Notes: a model not told the origin generated them from the sequence alone. Shown: positions 9,368 to 17,188, counted from the stretch's first letter. The stretch: 59,190 nucleotides of DNA from Crocinitomicaceae bacterium TMED16 (GCA_002167775.1 NHBV01000001.1:1-59190); one strand, 5' to 3'. Program-made: numbers and translations.

Positions 9368-9401
9368 CTAAAAAGTATGTAGTCGCTCCACTCGGCAAAT
9401 T

Positions 9402-9475
9402 GGCTCCGTGGCGCAACTGAATAGCGCACTGGATTTCGGCTCCAGCGGTTACAGGTTTGAATCCTGTCGGGGTCA
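9402..9475 (+). tRNA. tRNA-Arg (anticodon TCG)
   Basis: A 74-nt cloverleaf folds with acceptor GGCTCCG/CGGGGTC (two G-T pairs), D stem GCGC/GCGC, anticodon stem CTGGA/TCCAG with loop TTTCGGC (anticodon TCG at 34-36), T stem ACAGG/CCTGT and discriminator A. CCA is not encoded. Two tertiary positions are unusual: the D-loop reads AACTGAATA without the usual GG, and the T-loop reads TTTGAAT with T at position 56. Together they could form an A19-U56 pair in place of G19-C56. The last 16 bases belong to the att repeat of the integrated element, so the element rebuilt the 3' end of this gene on insertion. Confidence 0.88.
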
Positions 9476-9476
9476 C
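9460..9476 (+). repeat. attL core (17-bp att repeat)
   Basis: The sequence AATCCTGTCGGGGTCAC covers part of the T-loop, the T-stem 3' strand, the acceptor 3' strand and the discriminator of tRNA-Arg, plus one base. It is identical to 17347-17363. Confidence 0.88.
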
Positions 9477-9485
9477 TTTTTATCT

Positions 9486-9521
9486 TGCCAACCTTCTGTT
9501 TTACAGTTGGTTGGCATTTTT
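9486..9521 (+). terminator. Rho-independent terminator after tRNA-Arg, inside the element
   Basis: TGCCAACC (9486-9493) pairs with GGTTGGCA (9509-9516), with an inner CTGT/ACAG stem, followed by TTTTT. The element therefore brings its own terminator for the tRNA it interrupts. The likely original terminator is now beyond the right att site. Confidence 0.85.
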
Positions 9522-9523
9522 GA

Positions 9524-9544
9524 TTCCCCACATATTCCCCACTT
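9524..9544 (+). repeat. Left-end direct repeats, putative integrase arm-type sites
   Basis: Two copies of TTCCCCAC with 11-bp periodicity (9524-9531 and 9535-9542). The same pair in the same orientation and with the same period occurs at 17189-17209, close to the other att site. Paired short direct repeats near both ends of an element are typical of the arm sites bound by the N-terminal domain of tyrosine integrases. Confidence 0.65.
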
Positions 9545-9583
9545 CTGATTATTTCATCAAATATTCTCGATATAAATAATATC

Positions 9584-9591
9584 TATATTTA
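9584..9591 (+). promoter_or_regulatory. Possible -7 promoter element for the Fur-family gene
   Basis: TATATTTA fits TAnnTTTG with one mismatch and lies 9 nt before the ATG at 9601, which would give a very short leader. Support is weak. Confidence 0.3.
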
Positions 9592-9600
9592 TCACAAACA

Positions 9601-10017
9601 ATGAACAATCAAACAATAGAGAACGAATTACTTGGAAAAGGCGTAAAACCCACAGCAATGAGGATTCTTGTCCTGCAATTTTTTCAAAATTCAATAAATG
9701 CGACTACAATGCGTCAACTTGAAAACCATTTCGATGGTTCTGATATGAGTACACTTTATAGAACGCTTAAAACTTTTGTAGACCATAACATTCTGCATAC
9801 TATCGACGACGGAACAGGAACCCTGAAATATGCAAAATGTATTGAAGGCTGTGTCTGTGCTCCTACGGACTTACACTATCACTTTCATTGTTTAAAGTGT
9901 AAAGAGACAATTTGTTTAACTGAGCAAAGTATACATTCTGTCCAGTTACCTCAAAAATTTACTATGGTTGAGGCAAATATGGTTGTAAAAGGACATTGCT
10001 CAAACTGTTCCAACTAA
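9601..10017 (+). CDS. Fur-family metal-responsive repressor (Fur/Zur-like)
   Basis: A 138-residue regulator of the normal Fur size. The N-terminal winged helix covers residues 1-80, with GVKPTAMRILVLQFF for helix 1-2 and MSTLYRTLKTFVDHNIL for the recognition helix. The C-terminal metal and dimer domain has the HYHFHCLKC block, a Cys pair CLKC and a final CSNC that together would hold the structural zinc. The His-rich stretch LHYHFH is the usual regulatory-metal ligand. Whether it senses Fe, Zn or another metal cannot be told by eye. It is the first cargo gene of the element, 55 bp before a TonB receptor whose upstream region has a palindrome suited to such a dimer. It likely represses the receptor and transporter genes when metal is plentiful. 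Confidence 0.9.
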   Translation: MNNQTIENELLGKGVKPTAMRILVLQFFQNSINATTMRQLENHFDGSDMSTLYRTLKTFVDHNILHTIDDGTGTLKYAKCIEGCVCAPTDLHYHFHCLKCKETICLTEQSIHSVQLPQKFTMVEANMVVKGHCSNCSN

Positions 10018-10021
10018 ACTT

Positions 10022-10036
10022 TGCAAGTCACTTGCA
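10022..10036. promoter_or_regulatory. Palindrome upstream of the TonB receptor, candidate Fur-family operator
   Basis: TGCAAG-TCA-CTTGCA is a perfect inverted repeat with 6-bp arms, in the 55-bp gap between the Fur-family gene and the TonB receptor. It sits 13 bp upstream of the TAACTTTG -7 element, over the expected -33 region, where a bound repressor would block RNA polymerase. Confidence 0.6.
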
Positions 10037-10048
10037 TTAGACATCTAT

Positions 10049-10056
10049 TAACTTTG
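10049..10056 (+). promoter_or_regulatory. -7 promoter element for the TonB receptor
   Basis: TAACTTTG is an exact match to TAnnTTTG, 16 nt before the ATG at 10073. The candidate operator lies just upstream. Confidence 0.6.
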
Positions 10057-10072
10057 CGTCAAACAATTAAAA

Positions 10073-12274
10073 ATGATTAGAGTTATATCCTTGGTTGCCT
10101 TCCTCGCCACCTTCAATTATTCATTTGGACAAAATAATACGCTCAGGGCTGTTGTCATTGAGGCAGAAAGTAATGAGCCCATAATTGGGGTGAAATTCTA
10201 TTTTGAAGAATTAAAAAAAGGTGCGGTCTCTGATATAGATGGAAAGATTACAATTACAGAGATACCTGACGGAAAACATGAAATTGAAATCTCTATGCAT
10301 GGATTTCAGGAAATAGACACAATACTTTCATTCCCTCTTGCGTCAAATGACCTGACATTTCAGTTAGAGGAGGTTGAGCAAGAAATTGAAGGGGTTACGG
10401 TTACTGTCTCAAGGAGTACAAGGACTATCGAAAACCTACCTACAAGAATTGAATTTATTGGAAGTGAAGAATTAGGCGAAAAAGCAATAATGAACTCGGC
10501 GAACATCTCAATGGTACTTCGTGAAAGCACAGGGATTCAGATGCAACAAACCTCAATTAATAGTGGCAACATGGGGATTCGTATTCAGGGATTAGATGGT
10601 AGGTATACACAGTTGCTTAAAGACGGCTTTCCACTATATGGAGGGTTTGCAGGAGGATTGAGTGTGATGCAAATCCCTCCATTAGACCTTCAACAATTCG
10701 GAATCATTAAGGGAAGTTCATCTACATTATATGGTGGAGGGGCAATAGCAGGGCTGGTGAACATGGTTTCACGGACTCCAGATTACGAACCTTCATTGGA
10801 CATCATGCTTACCCAAACACATGCGTTAAGTAGCACAGCGAATGTGTTTTTCAGTCAACGTAAGAAGAAAATAGGAACAACGATTTATGCATCTGGTAAC
10901 TATCAACATGCCTACGACCCAGACAACGATGGGTTTAGTAACCTTGGACAATCCACAACAATTACATTGAATCCAAAAGTGTTCTTCTATCCATCCGAAA
11001 AAACAACAGTTTGGTTTGGTATCAATGGAACATACGACACCCGAGCAGGTGGAGATTTGCTTGCCATAAGAAACGGTACGAGCATCGAAAATCCATATTT
11101 AGAAAGAAATGAAACACAACGTGCAAGCACGCAGTTATTCTATGCTACTCGATTCTCAGAAGGTAAAAAACTGACTATTAAAAATAGTGTTGCATACTTT
11201 GATAGAAACATTGAAATTCCGAATTACACATTCAAAGGAAATCAATTTAACACCTTCACTGAACTGAATTATCAATTGAAAAAAGAAAAGACGGAGTGGA
11301 TATTTGGTGCAAACTTATACACGAACTCTTTCAATGAAATTGCTGATAGTTTGGAGCGTGACCAACAGGATATTACTACAGGAATTTTCATAAACAATAT
11401 TGTCGACCTGTCTGATAAATGGGCACTTGAAACAGGAGTCCGTGCAGACTATTCAATAGATTGGGGAATATTCCCATTACCCAAACTCTCAATCCTTTGG
11501 AAACCAACCAGTAAATTCACGAGCAGACTTGGCGGAGGATTGGGGTATAAGATACCCGACCTATTCACTGAAGAAGCAGAAAGCAGATTCTTTCAAAACA
11601 TTCTTCCGCTGAACAAAAACAACCTCGTTGCAGAACGTTCTTACGGTGGAAACATTGACTTTAACTATAAAACAAAACTTGGAGAGAAAGTAGTATTCTC
11701 AATCAATCAACTGTTTTATCTAACCTCGATTGACAATGCGCTTTTACTAAATACGGACACAACAACTGGATACTTCTACTATGAAAATGCAAGTGGGAAC
11801 GTCTTGAGCAAAGGAGCAGAAACCAACATCAAATTCAAGTACAAAGATTTTAGATGGATTTTGACATATGCGTTTATTGATGCTACCTTAAATTACTTGC
11901 CAGGAAACCCACAGAAACCACTTACAGCAAGACACAATGCAGGAACAGTACTCATGTATGAAAGTGATAAATGGAGAATTGGATATGAAGCCTACTACAC
12001 AGGAAATCAATCCCTCAGTGATGGAACTAAAACAACAGACTTCGTAACAATGGGGCTTATGGTAATGCGAAACTTTGAATGGGGGTCAATCTTTGTCAAC
12101 TTCGAGAACTTCACTGATAGAAGACAAGCACGGTACAGCCCAGTTGTAATACCTCCAACGAGCAACCCTTCCTTCCCAGAGATTTATGCACCAACAGATG
12201 GCATTGTAATAAGTGGAGGTGTTATCATCAAACCATTCGGAAACGACGATGACGATGACGATGACGATGACTAA
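10073..12274 (+). CDS. TonB-dependent receptor with poly-Asp C-terminus
   Basis: A 733-residue outer-membrane receptor for energised uptake. Signal peptide to about residue 20 (FLATFNYSFGQ). A carboxypeptidase-regulatory-like beta-sandwich spans about 24-100 (IEAESNEPIIGVKFYFEELK). The plug domain spans about 115-235, with NSGNMGIRIQGLDGRYTQLL and GSSSTLYGGGAIAGLVNM. The rest is the 22-strand barrel. The size is that of metal-chelate or siderophore receptors, not of the 1000-residue SusC type. The normal end at Phe (VIIKPFG) is followed by an Asn and nine Asp residues, encoded by a GACGAT-type hexamer repeat. The stop overlaps the next start (TAATG), so the transporter is translationally coupled. 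The cargo context points to a metal or metallophore ligand. Confidence 0.94.
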   Translation: MIRVISLVAFLATFNYSFGQNNTLRAVVIEAESNEPIIGVKFYFEELKKGAVSDIDGKITITEIPDGKHEIEISMHGFQEIDTILSFPLASNDLTFQLEEVEQEIEGVTVTVSRSTRTIENLPTRIEFIGSEELGEKAIMNSANISMVLRESTGIQMQQTSINSGNMGIRIQGLDGRYTQLLKDGFPLYGGFAGGLSVMQIPPLDLQQFGIIKGSSSTLYGGGAIAGLVNMVSRTPDYEPSLDIMLTQTHALSSTANVFFSQRKKKIGTTIYASGNYQHAYDPDNDGFSNLGQSTTITLNPKVFFYPSEKTTVWFGINGTYDTRAGGDLLAIRNGTSIENPYLERNETQRASTQLFYATRFSEGKKLTIKNSVAYFDRNIEIPNYTFKGNQFNTFTELNYQLKKEKTEWIFGANLYTNSFNEIADSLERDQQDITTGIFINNIVDLSDKWALETGVRADYSIDWGIFPLPKLSILWKPTSKFTSRLGGGLGYKIPDLFTEEAESRFFQNILPLNKNNLVAERSYGGNIDFNYKTKLGEKVVFSINQLFYLTSIDNALLLNTDTTTGYFYYENASGNVLSKGAETNIKFKYKDFRWILTYAFIDATLNYLPGNPQKPLTARHNAGTVLMYESDKWRIGYEAYYTGNQSLSDGTKTTDFVTMGLMVMRNFEWGSIFVNFENFTDRRQARYSPVVIPPTSNPSFPEIYAPTDGIVISGGVIIKPFGNDDDDDDDDD
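12244..12271 (+). repeat. GACGAT hexamer microsatellite encoding the poly-Asp tail
   Basis: Alternating GAC/GAT codons occur nine times just before the TAA of the TonB receptor. The 6-bp unit can gain or lose copies without changing frame, so tail length may vary between strains. Confidence 0.85.
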
Positions 12275-13068
12275 TGGAGGTCTCAATATTTAAGATATCT
12301 AAAATGGATTGTCCTTCGGAGGAGAATCTAATTCGATTAAGGCTCAATGAAGTAGAAGGTATTCAAAACCTTGATTTTAATCTTGAAGAAAGAAAACTTG
12401 CAATTTATCATATTGGCAACCTAAACCAAATCGAGGAGGCTATTCGAAGTCTTAATTTGGGGTGTGAACATATATCCACAAAACAATCAGCAAGAAAAGA
12501 GTTTTCTAAAGAGAAAAATCAGAAAAAACTCTTGTGGTCAGTTCTTGCTATTAATTTTATCTTTTTTGTCTTAGAGATGACGACAGGTTTGATTTCCAAA
12601 TCAATGGGGCTCGTTGCAGATAGTTTAGATATGTTGGCGGATTCCTTTGTCTATGCGATTAGTCTATTGGCTGTTGGAGGAACAGTGGTTAAGAAAAAAA
12701 GCATAGCTAAAATCGCAGGCTATTTTCAAATTCTATTAGCGGTAATTGGGTTTATTGAGGTTGTTAGAAGGTTTGTGGGTGAAGAACAAGTGCCGAACTT
12801 CTCAACCATGATTGTCGTATCAATTCTCGCTTTGATTGCTAACGGAATATGTTTATATATACTTCACAAATCTAAGAGTAAAGATGAGGCTCATATGAAA
12901 GCAAGTATGATTTTCACTTCAAACGATGTAATAATAAATACTGGTGTAATCACTGCTGGCGTTCTCGTTAATTGGTTAGATTCAAATAAACCAGATTTAA
13001 TCATCGGGGCTGTTGTCTTTCTAATTGTAATGAGGGGAGCAATGAGAATTTTAAAACTTGCGAAATAA
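12274..13068 (+). CDS. HMA-like domain fused to CDF-type cation transporter
   Basis: A 264-residue inner-membrane protein. Residues 1-70 resemble a heavy-metal-associated (HMA) domain (IFKISKMDCPSEENLIRLRL), with a single Cys where classic HMA domains have CxxC. From about residue 85 there are several membrane helices with the cation diffusion facilitator signature in GLVADSLDMLADSFVYAISL, where the Asp residues would form the transport site. Known CDF proteins expel Zn, Co, Fe or Cd by proton antiport. Lacking the usual long cytoplasmic C-terminal domain, it is a short form. The start overlaps the receptor stop by one base (TAATG). Receptor, transporter and regulator form a metal-handling unit; direction and metal are inferred. 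Confidence 0.85.
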   Translation: MEVSIFKISKMDCPSEENLIRLRLNEVEGIQNLDFNLEERKLAIYHIGNLNQIEEAIRSLNLGCEHISTKQSARKEFSKEKNQKKLLWSVLAINFIFFVLEMTTGLISKSMGLVADSLDMLADSFVYAISLLAVGGTVVKKKSIAKIAGYFQILLAVIGFIEVVRRFVGEEQVPNFSTMIVVSILALIANGICLYILHKSKSKDEAHMKASMIFTSNDVIINTGVITAGVLVNWLDSNKPDLIIGAVVFLIVMRGAMRILKLAK

Positions 13069-13078
13069 GGACTTCAAT

Positions 13079-13618
13079 ATGGAACAATCATCTCATCAAA
13101 GGTTACTATTAAATTATTCGAGTGCTCGCAGAAGTTGGGAGTCTTGGTGCTATATGAATAACCTCCATTTGAAGGTCTCTAATTCTGATTTAAAGTCATA
13201 CTGTACTGATAACGAATTGCTTTCACATCTAAGGTATTTGGCTTTGAAGGACATCCATATAGAACTTTACAAGATAATAAAGGACAAAGACAGAACTTGT
13301 GCAGATAATATATTCAAATGTCTAAGAAAGTTTGAGAGTGAAGATGCCAATGTTTCAAAACATTTGGAATTATCAGAAGACTTGAAATCATCAATTGATA
13401 GCATATTAAATGCCCGAGATAAATTTTACGCTCATTTAGATGCAGACTATAAATTCTACCTTGACCCCAAGTTTAAGGTTCAAAGTTATTATGATGTCTT
13501 TGTATACATAGAACAAGGCATCAAATTATTGGGGCTTAACAAAGAGTTTGAGGTTACATTGAGTCAAATCCCATCACGAGATGATTTTGAATTGGATTTG
13601 AAATATCAAAATGTGTAG
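13079..13618 (+). CDS. HEPN-like protein (AbiU2-type resemblance)
   Basis: A 179-residue, probably all-helical cytoplasmic protein. The motif ARDKFYAHLD near residue 122 has the R-x5-H spacing of HEPN RNases (R-D/N-x4-H), and the layout with upstream helices (LRYLALKDIHIELYKII) recalls AbiU2-like HEPN proteins annotated in phage-defence or toxin settings. I chose ATG 13079 over the in-frame TTG 13058, which overlaps the transporter gene. It lies 10 nt after the transporter stop, so it is probably co-transcribed with the metal genes, but it seems unrelated to them. No cognate antitoxin or nucleotidyltransferase (MNT) partner is adjacent. The HEPN assignment rests on the motif alone. Confidence 0.6.
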   Translation: MEQSSHQRLLLNYSSARRSWESWCYMNNLHLKVSNSDLKSYCTDNELLSHLRYLALKDIHIELYKIIKDKDRTCADNIFKCLRKFESEDANVSKHLELSEDLKSSIDSILNARDKFYAHLDADYKFYLDPKFKVQSYYDVFVYIEQGIKLLGLNKEFEVTLSQIPSRDDFELDLKYQNV

Positions 13619-13628
13619 TTAATATAAT

Positions 13629-14657
13629 TTAACACGCCTCTTTATCGATGCATTGTTCTAACAAATATTGAAGTTTGGGTGGGGCAACATATTTGGAAAG
13701 AACCTCATCCGAATTAACATTTCTCCAGTCTCTTAACTTGGGGATGTAAACCCACTTATCAAAGTCTATGACTGTTTGTACTTTTGAAAGGCTCGTTTCA
13801 CTTGTTTTTGGAAGATTAAAACCAAACCTATCAAAGATTCTGTGACCTTTCATAGCATTCAAAATGTTGTGCAGTGCACCTGCATAGATTTTAGTCCCAA
13901 GTCCTTTTGATTTTTGTTTTAAATCGGGTTCTGTGAATATCTTACTACCATACTTAATTACTTCAATCAATGTGCTTTCAACACTATAGCAACGCTCGTT
14001 TTTTTGAGCATATTTTCGGGCGTACTTATATGTCCACAAGTTGAGCCATTCTTCTACAATTGCTTCTCCAGTTTCTTTATTCGGAACGATGAGGTGAAAG
14101 TGAGGATTGTAGGTTTTCTTCACTGGATTGTAATTACATTCTAAAGACCTTATTCCCATTATTTTAATCCCTTTTCCCCTTTGGTGTCTTTTTCGAAGTC
14201 TCTGATTAATGATTTTGAAGGCTTCAATGGTTTTGTCGATTCGTCGCTTTAATACCCTTTTAGAGCAAGCCTTAGCGGTTAATGTTACAAAGTGAGGGTC
14301 TTCCCAAGTCTTTATTACTGGATAGTACTTATTAATTAATTCAGCCTTACGAATATTGGAACAAATAGTGCAAATTCTATTCTTGCAATACCTTCCATAT
14401 ATCTTTCCATCCGAGGTTGTGATTCTATTTTGACAGTGATAGGTGTTCCAGTATGATTGCCTACATTCATATACCCGATTTTCTTTTGATACATCAACCA
14501 AACTTAAAGCCATAGTTTGGGTGATTATTTTTTTCTGAGCCTTGGATTTAGCGGTCTTGTTGTTTGTGATGTCTGAGCCTTTCCCAATAAGGATTATGGA
14601 ATGTTCAGTATAGTTTTTTGTCCCGCTTTGTGCTAATGTATAGATTTCGTCATCCAT
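13629..14657 (-). CDS. Rolling-circle replication initiator (Rep_1-like, HUH)
   Basis: A 342-residue protein with the marks of a plasmid rolling-circle Rep. A Cys cluster (CRQSYWNTYHC and GRYCKNRICTICSNIRKAEL, about 63-105) is the N-terminal zinc-binding stretch common in Rep_1 proteins. FVTLTAKA is motif 1. NPHFHLIVPN holds the H-x-H of motif 2. STLIEVIKYGSKIF has the Tyr-x-x-Lys of motif 3, the nicking Tyr. The order is correct and all key residues are present. In an integrated element it could nick an origin to replicate the excised circle, or act as a relaxase-like initiator. It is encoded opposite to the cargo genes, between them and the excisionase-like gene. Confidence 0.8.
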   Translation of the reverse strand: MDDEIYTLAQSGTKNYTEHSIILIGKGSDITNNKTAKSKAQKKIITQTMALSLVDVSKENRVYECRQSYWNTYHCQNRITTSDGKIYGRYCKNRICTICSNIRKAELINKYYPVIKTWEDPHFVTLTAKACSKRVLKRRIDKTIEAFKIINQRLRKRHQRGKGIKIMGIRSLECNYNPVKKTYNPHFHLIVPNKETGEAIVEEWLNLWTYKYARKYAQKNERCYSVESTLIEVIKYGSKIFTEPDLKQKSKGLGTKIYAGALHNILNAMKGHRIFDRFGFNLPKTSETSLSKVQTVIDFDKWVYIPKLRDWRNVNSDEVLSKYVAPPKLQYLLEQCIDKEAC

Positions 14658-14682
14658 ATTTTCGAATTTATTAGTGAGAAGA

Positions 14683-14973
14683 CTACGCTCGTTTGTTGGA
14701 AGACAACAATGATTCTAACAAATCCGAATATTTGAAGTAAGTTCGGTTTCCGACTTTATAAGGGATAAGGATATTCTTATTGCACCAGTCATGGATGCAG
14801 ACGAGTGACACGTCAAAAAACTTTGCGGTCTCCTTTCTTGTTAGAAACTCTTTATGTTGGTGGGAGGAAGTGAGATGTTCTTTAAAAAGACTTTCGATTT
14901 CGGGTTTTAAACCCTCTTTAATGAGTTGTGTAAGTTCTTCTGGGCTTACTTGTAATAATTGTATTGTTGCCAT
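14683..14973 (-). CDS. Excisionase-like helix-turn-helix protein
   Basis: A 96-residue protein. Its C-terminal half (about 40-90) fits the MerR-like/HTH_17 excisionase domain: FLTRKETAKFFDVSLVCIHD with WCNKNILIPYKVGNRTYFKY. The N-terminal half is acidic and helical. In Bacteroidota elements such proteins sit next to the integrase or Rep gene and act as recombination directionality factors or transcription regulators. It is upstream of the Rep gene on the same strand, with a 25-nt gap, so both may be expressed together. Confidence 0.8.
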   Translation of the reverse strand: MATIQLLQVSPEELTQLIKEGLKPEIESLFKEHLTSSHQHKEFLTRKETAKFFDVSLVCIHDWCNKNILIPYKVGNRTYFKYSDLLESLLSSNKRA

Positions 14974-15034
14974 ATCTTCTATTTTCTTCGAAGTACGACA
15001 CTGTTCTTTTCCGTTTTTTTTCCGAAAATGGTCT

Positions 15035-15871
15035 TTATTTATTCCTCGCTTTGAAATTAGACTGTAAAAGCATCAAAACTCCTTTAGCCCTATCAAAATA
15101 TATACTATTAGTTGGGTGAATTTTGGATATATCTATTCCGTGTTGTTCACGTAAAAATTCTAAGTATTTGACCTTTGATATGGATTTTTCCCCTTGTATC
15201 TCCTCAATAAAATGGAATATGTGTGAAAATTTAGATGGTGTTTTAGGGTTATCATACGCCTCTACGAGATAATTGAACAACTCATAAATTTCACCATCCA
15301 GAAATATTTGTGGAATTTCAATTAATGCTTGTTCGGACCTGTTACCATTGTTCACACTCCATAATTCTTGTAGCGTATCATAAATTTCTATCGCCTTCGT
15401 CTTTCTGTTATCTTTTACTTCTTGCAACCACTCAAAATAGATGAGGCACATTTTGTAATTAATATCGAAAGCCTTCCATATCTTTTTGTCGGTCAAATCA
15501 ATTTTACCTTTCCTAATACAATCAACAAAAACTTTGAGTTGACTCAAATAGAAATCAATCATTTCATTCAGAAACTTCAGTTTTTCCTTTGCTGACACGA
15601 TTTCATTCTCCAATTTAATAGAAGTCATTGCCCACTCTAACACATATATTGCAGTAAAGGCTCTCGGAAGACGTTTAAATATATCTGTTGCAATTAGAAT
15701 AAAATCTAACTCGTCAATATTAAGGTCCGAATGATTCTCTAAATCTCCATTTGGCATTCTTACCTCAACTGGCGTGTAATGAGATGATAAGTCCAAATAG
15801 GGTTGATAGAACCATTCGTAAGTTTCTCTCTTTTGCAAATGCAATTCCTTTGGTCTAATGATTTCGTTCAT
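15035..15871 (-). CDS. Unknown protein translationally coupled to the integrase
   Basis: A 278-residue protein that I do not recognise. It is mostly helical and polar, without signal peptide or membrane helices, and has a Tyr/Trp-rich N-terminus (ETYEWFYQPYLDLSSHYTP). Its ATGA start overlaps the integrase stop by 4 nt, so it is translated with the integrase. Position between integrase and excisionase-like gene is where many Bacteroidota elements keep accessory recombination or regulatory genes (for example RteC-like), but no specific similarity is claimed. Confidence 0.75.
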   Translation of the reverse strand: MNEIIRPKELHLQKRETYEWFYQPYLDLSSHYTPVEVRMPNGDLENHSDLNIDELDFILIATDIFKRLPRAFTAIYVLEWAMTSIKLENEIVSAKEKLKFLNEMIDFYLSQLKVFVDCIRKGKIDLTDKKIWKAFDINYKMCLIYFEWLQEVKDNRKTKAIEIYDTLQELWSVNNGNRSEQALIEIPQIFLDGEIYELFNYLVEAYDNPKTPSKFSHIFHFIEEIQGEKSISKVKYLEFLREQHGIDISKIHPTNSIYFDRAKGVLMLLQSNFKARNK

Positions 15872-17157
15872 ATCACTTTAATGATTTCTTTGTCCGAATT
15901 ATTTGATTGTTCCTCCCAGAGTTCAAAAAAGTCATCAACGTGGTCATCTTCTACTTCGCCTATATAATTGAGTAACATTTTCTCTGTAGCGTGTCCTGTG
16001 ACAGCCATTATCCTTTTGTTTGGTAACTTGTTATAGTGATTCGTTGCAAATGAGCGTCTGCAAGTGTGAGACTTTATTAATTCCCATTTTTCAAACGAAC
16101 CCACCTCCTTCAAATGAGTGAATGGGTTTTGTTTTGCCCCTTCCACCTTATATGTCATTCCCACGATTTTACAAACTTCTTTGATGTACTTATTAAAATT
16201 GACAGATGAAAGCGGTCTTGGAAAGCCTTTTAATCTTTCCACAATCATTTCTACATGAGGGTGCATAGGCACGTTCACTTGTCTGCCTGTTTTGCTCTGA
16301 GTATATTGAACTATCTTCTTCCCACTTGTATGGGTAATTATGTTTTTATCATTCAATTTCATTAAATCTCCAACTCGGCAACCAGTCCAACTACCGATAA
16401 GTAGCCAATCCCTTGCGTTCTCTAAATAGTTTTTCCCTTCGTATTCAAATAGTAAATTGAGTTCTTGTTCATTCAGGGTTGTAAATATTGTCGGTTCAGA
16501 TGGTTTATTAAACTTTTTAGAAAGTACTTGTTCGTTAATTCTCTCTCCACTCTCCTTTGCGTCAATACAAACTGTTTTTATCTGTTGAATGTCTTTTCCA
16601 ACGCTATTCAACGAGAGTCCCATTTCTTTAATAGCAAATTTCATATATCTATCGTGAAACGTCAAATCCACCTCTATCAACCGAAACTTTCTCTTCGAAT
16701 CCAACTCAAACCTTTTAAGTCTGCTAATTGTTGTATTATAATTTCGGATAGTACCTTCAGACACACCCCTTTTGCCATTTCTAACTCTATTCGGCAAACC
16801 ATCTTTATAGTTGATGAGGTGCGTTATTAATAGTTCTTTATCACCCTCTGTTTGTTTTCCCTGTTCTCTATCAACAAGGTTCTTGAGCCAGTCTTTCGTA
16901 ATTGGCAGCCCAATGTCAACACGTTTGTTTCTTTCGTCATAGATAAGGGTTTCTAACTTTCGAAGCCTATTATCAAAGTTTTGTTTCTCTTTAAAGGATG
17001 CAATTTGCTTAACCCAGCCTTTTGAATCACTCCAGTTCATCGGGTTAATTGTTATGTTGGTTGAGAGAATAATATCAATCTTTCGACCATCTCTGAGTCT
17101 TACATATATCGATGAAGGGTTCTTTTTTCCTTTAAGTACAAATTTGACCGTTGCCAT
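15868..17157 (-). CDS. Tyrosine-type site-specific integrase
   Basis: A 429-residue phage/ICE integrase of Bacteroidota type. An N-terminal arm-binding domain (about 1-110), a SAM-like core-binding domain (about 120-215, SEGTIRNYNTTISRLKRFEL) and a catalytic domain (about 230-410) are in normal order. Catalytic residues are visible: Arg in GSWTGCRVGDLMKL, the beta-hairpin Lys in YTQSKTGRQVNVPM, His-x-x-Arg in SHTCRRSFATNHY, the second His in VTGHATEKMLLNYI and the nucleophile Tyr in the same segment. It recombines the 17-bp att site at the 3' end of tRNA-Arg. The start lies 190 bp from the right att site, with arm-type repeats in between. Confidence 0.96.
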   Translation of the reverse strand: MATVKFVLKGKKNPSSIYVRLRDGRKIDIILSTNITINPMNWSDSKGWVKQIASFKEKQNFDNRLRKLETLIYDERNKRVDIGLPITKDWLKNLVDREQGKQTEGDKELLITHLINYKDGLPNRVRNGKRGVSEGTIRNYNTTISRLKRFELDSKRKFRLIEVDLTFHDRYMKFAIKEMGLSLNSVGKDIQQIKTVCIDAKESGERINEQVLSKKFNKPSEPTIFTTLNEQELNLLFEYEGKNYLENARDWLLIGSWTGCRVGDLMKLNDKNIITHTSGKKIVQYTQSKTGRQVNVPMHPHVEMIVERLKGFPRPLSSVNFNKYIKEVCKIVGMTYKVEGAKQNPFTHLKEVGSFEKWELIKSHTCRRSFATNHYNKLPNKRIMAVTGHATEKMLLNYIGEVEDDHVDDFFELWEEQSNNSDKEIIKVI

Positions 17158-17188
17158 AATGTTCGTTTATAGGATTGAAGATACAATT

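Noticed and set aside
12086-12286. Minus-strand open frame rich in Val-Ile
   Set aside because: It is the reverse reading of the GACGAT repeat and the end of the TonB receptor gene; nothing else supports it.
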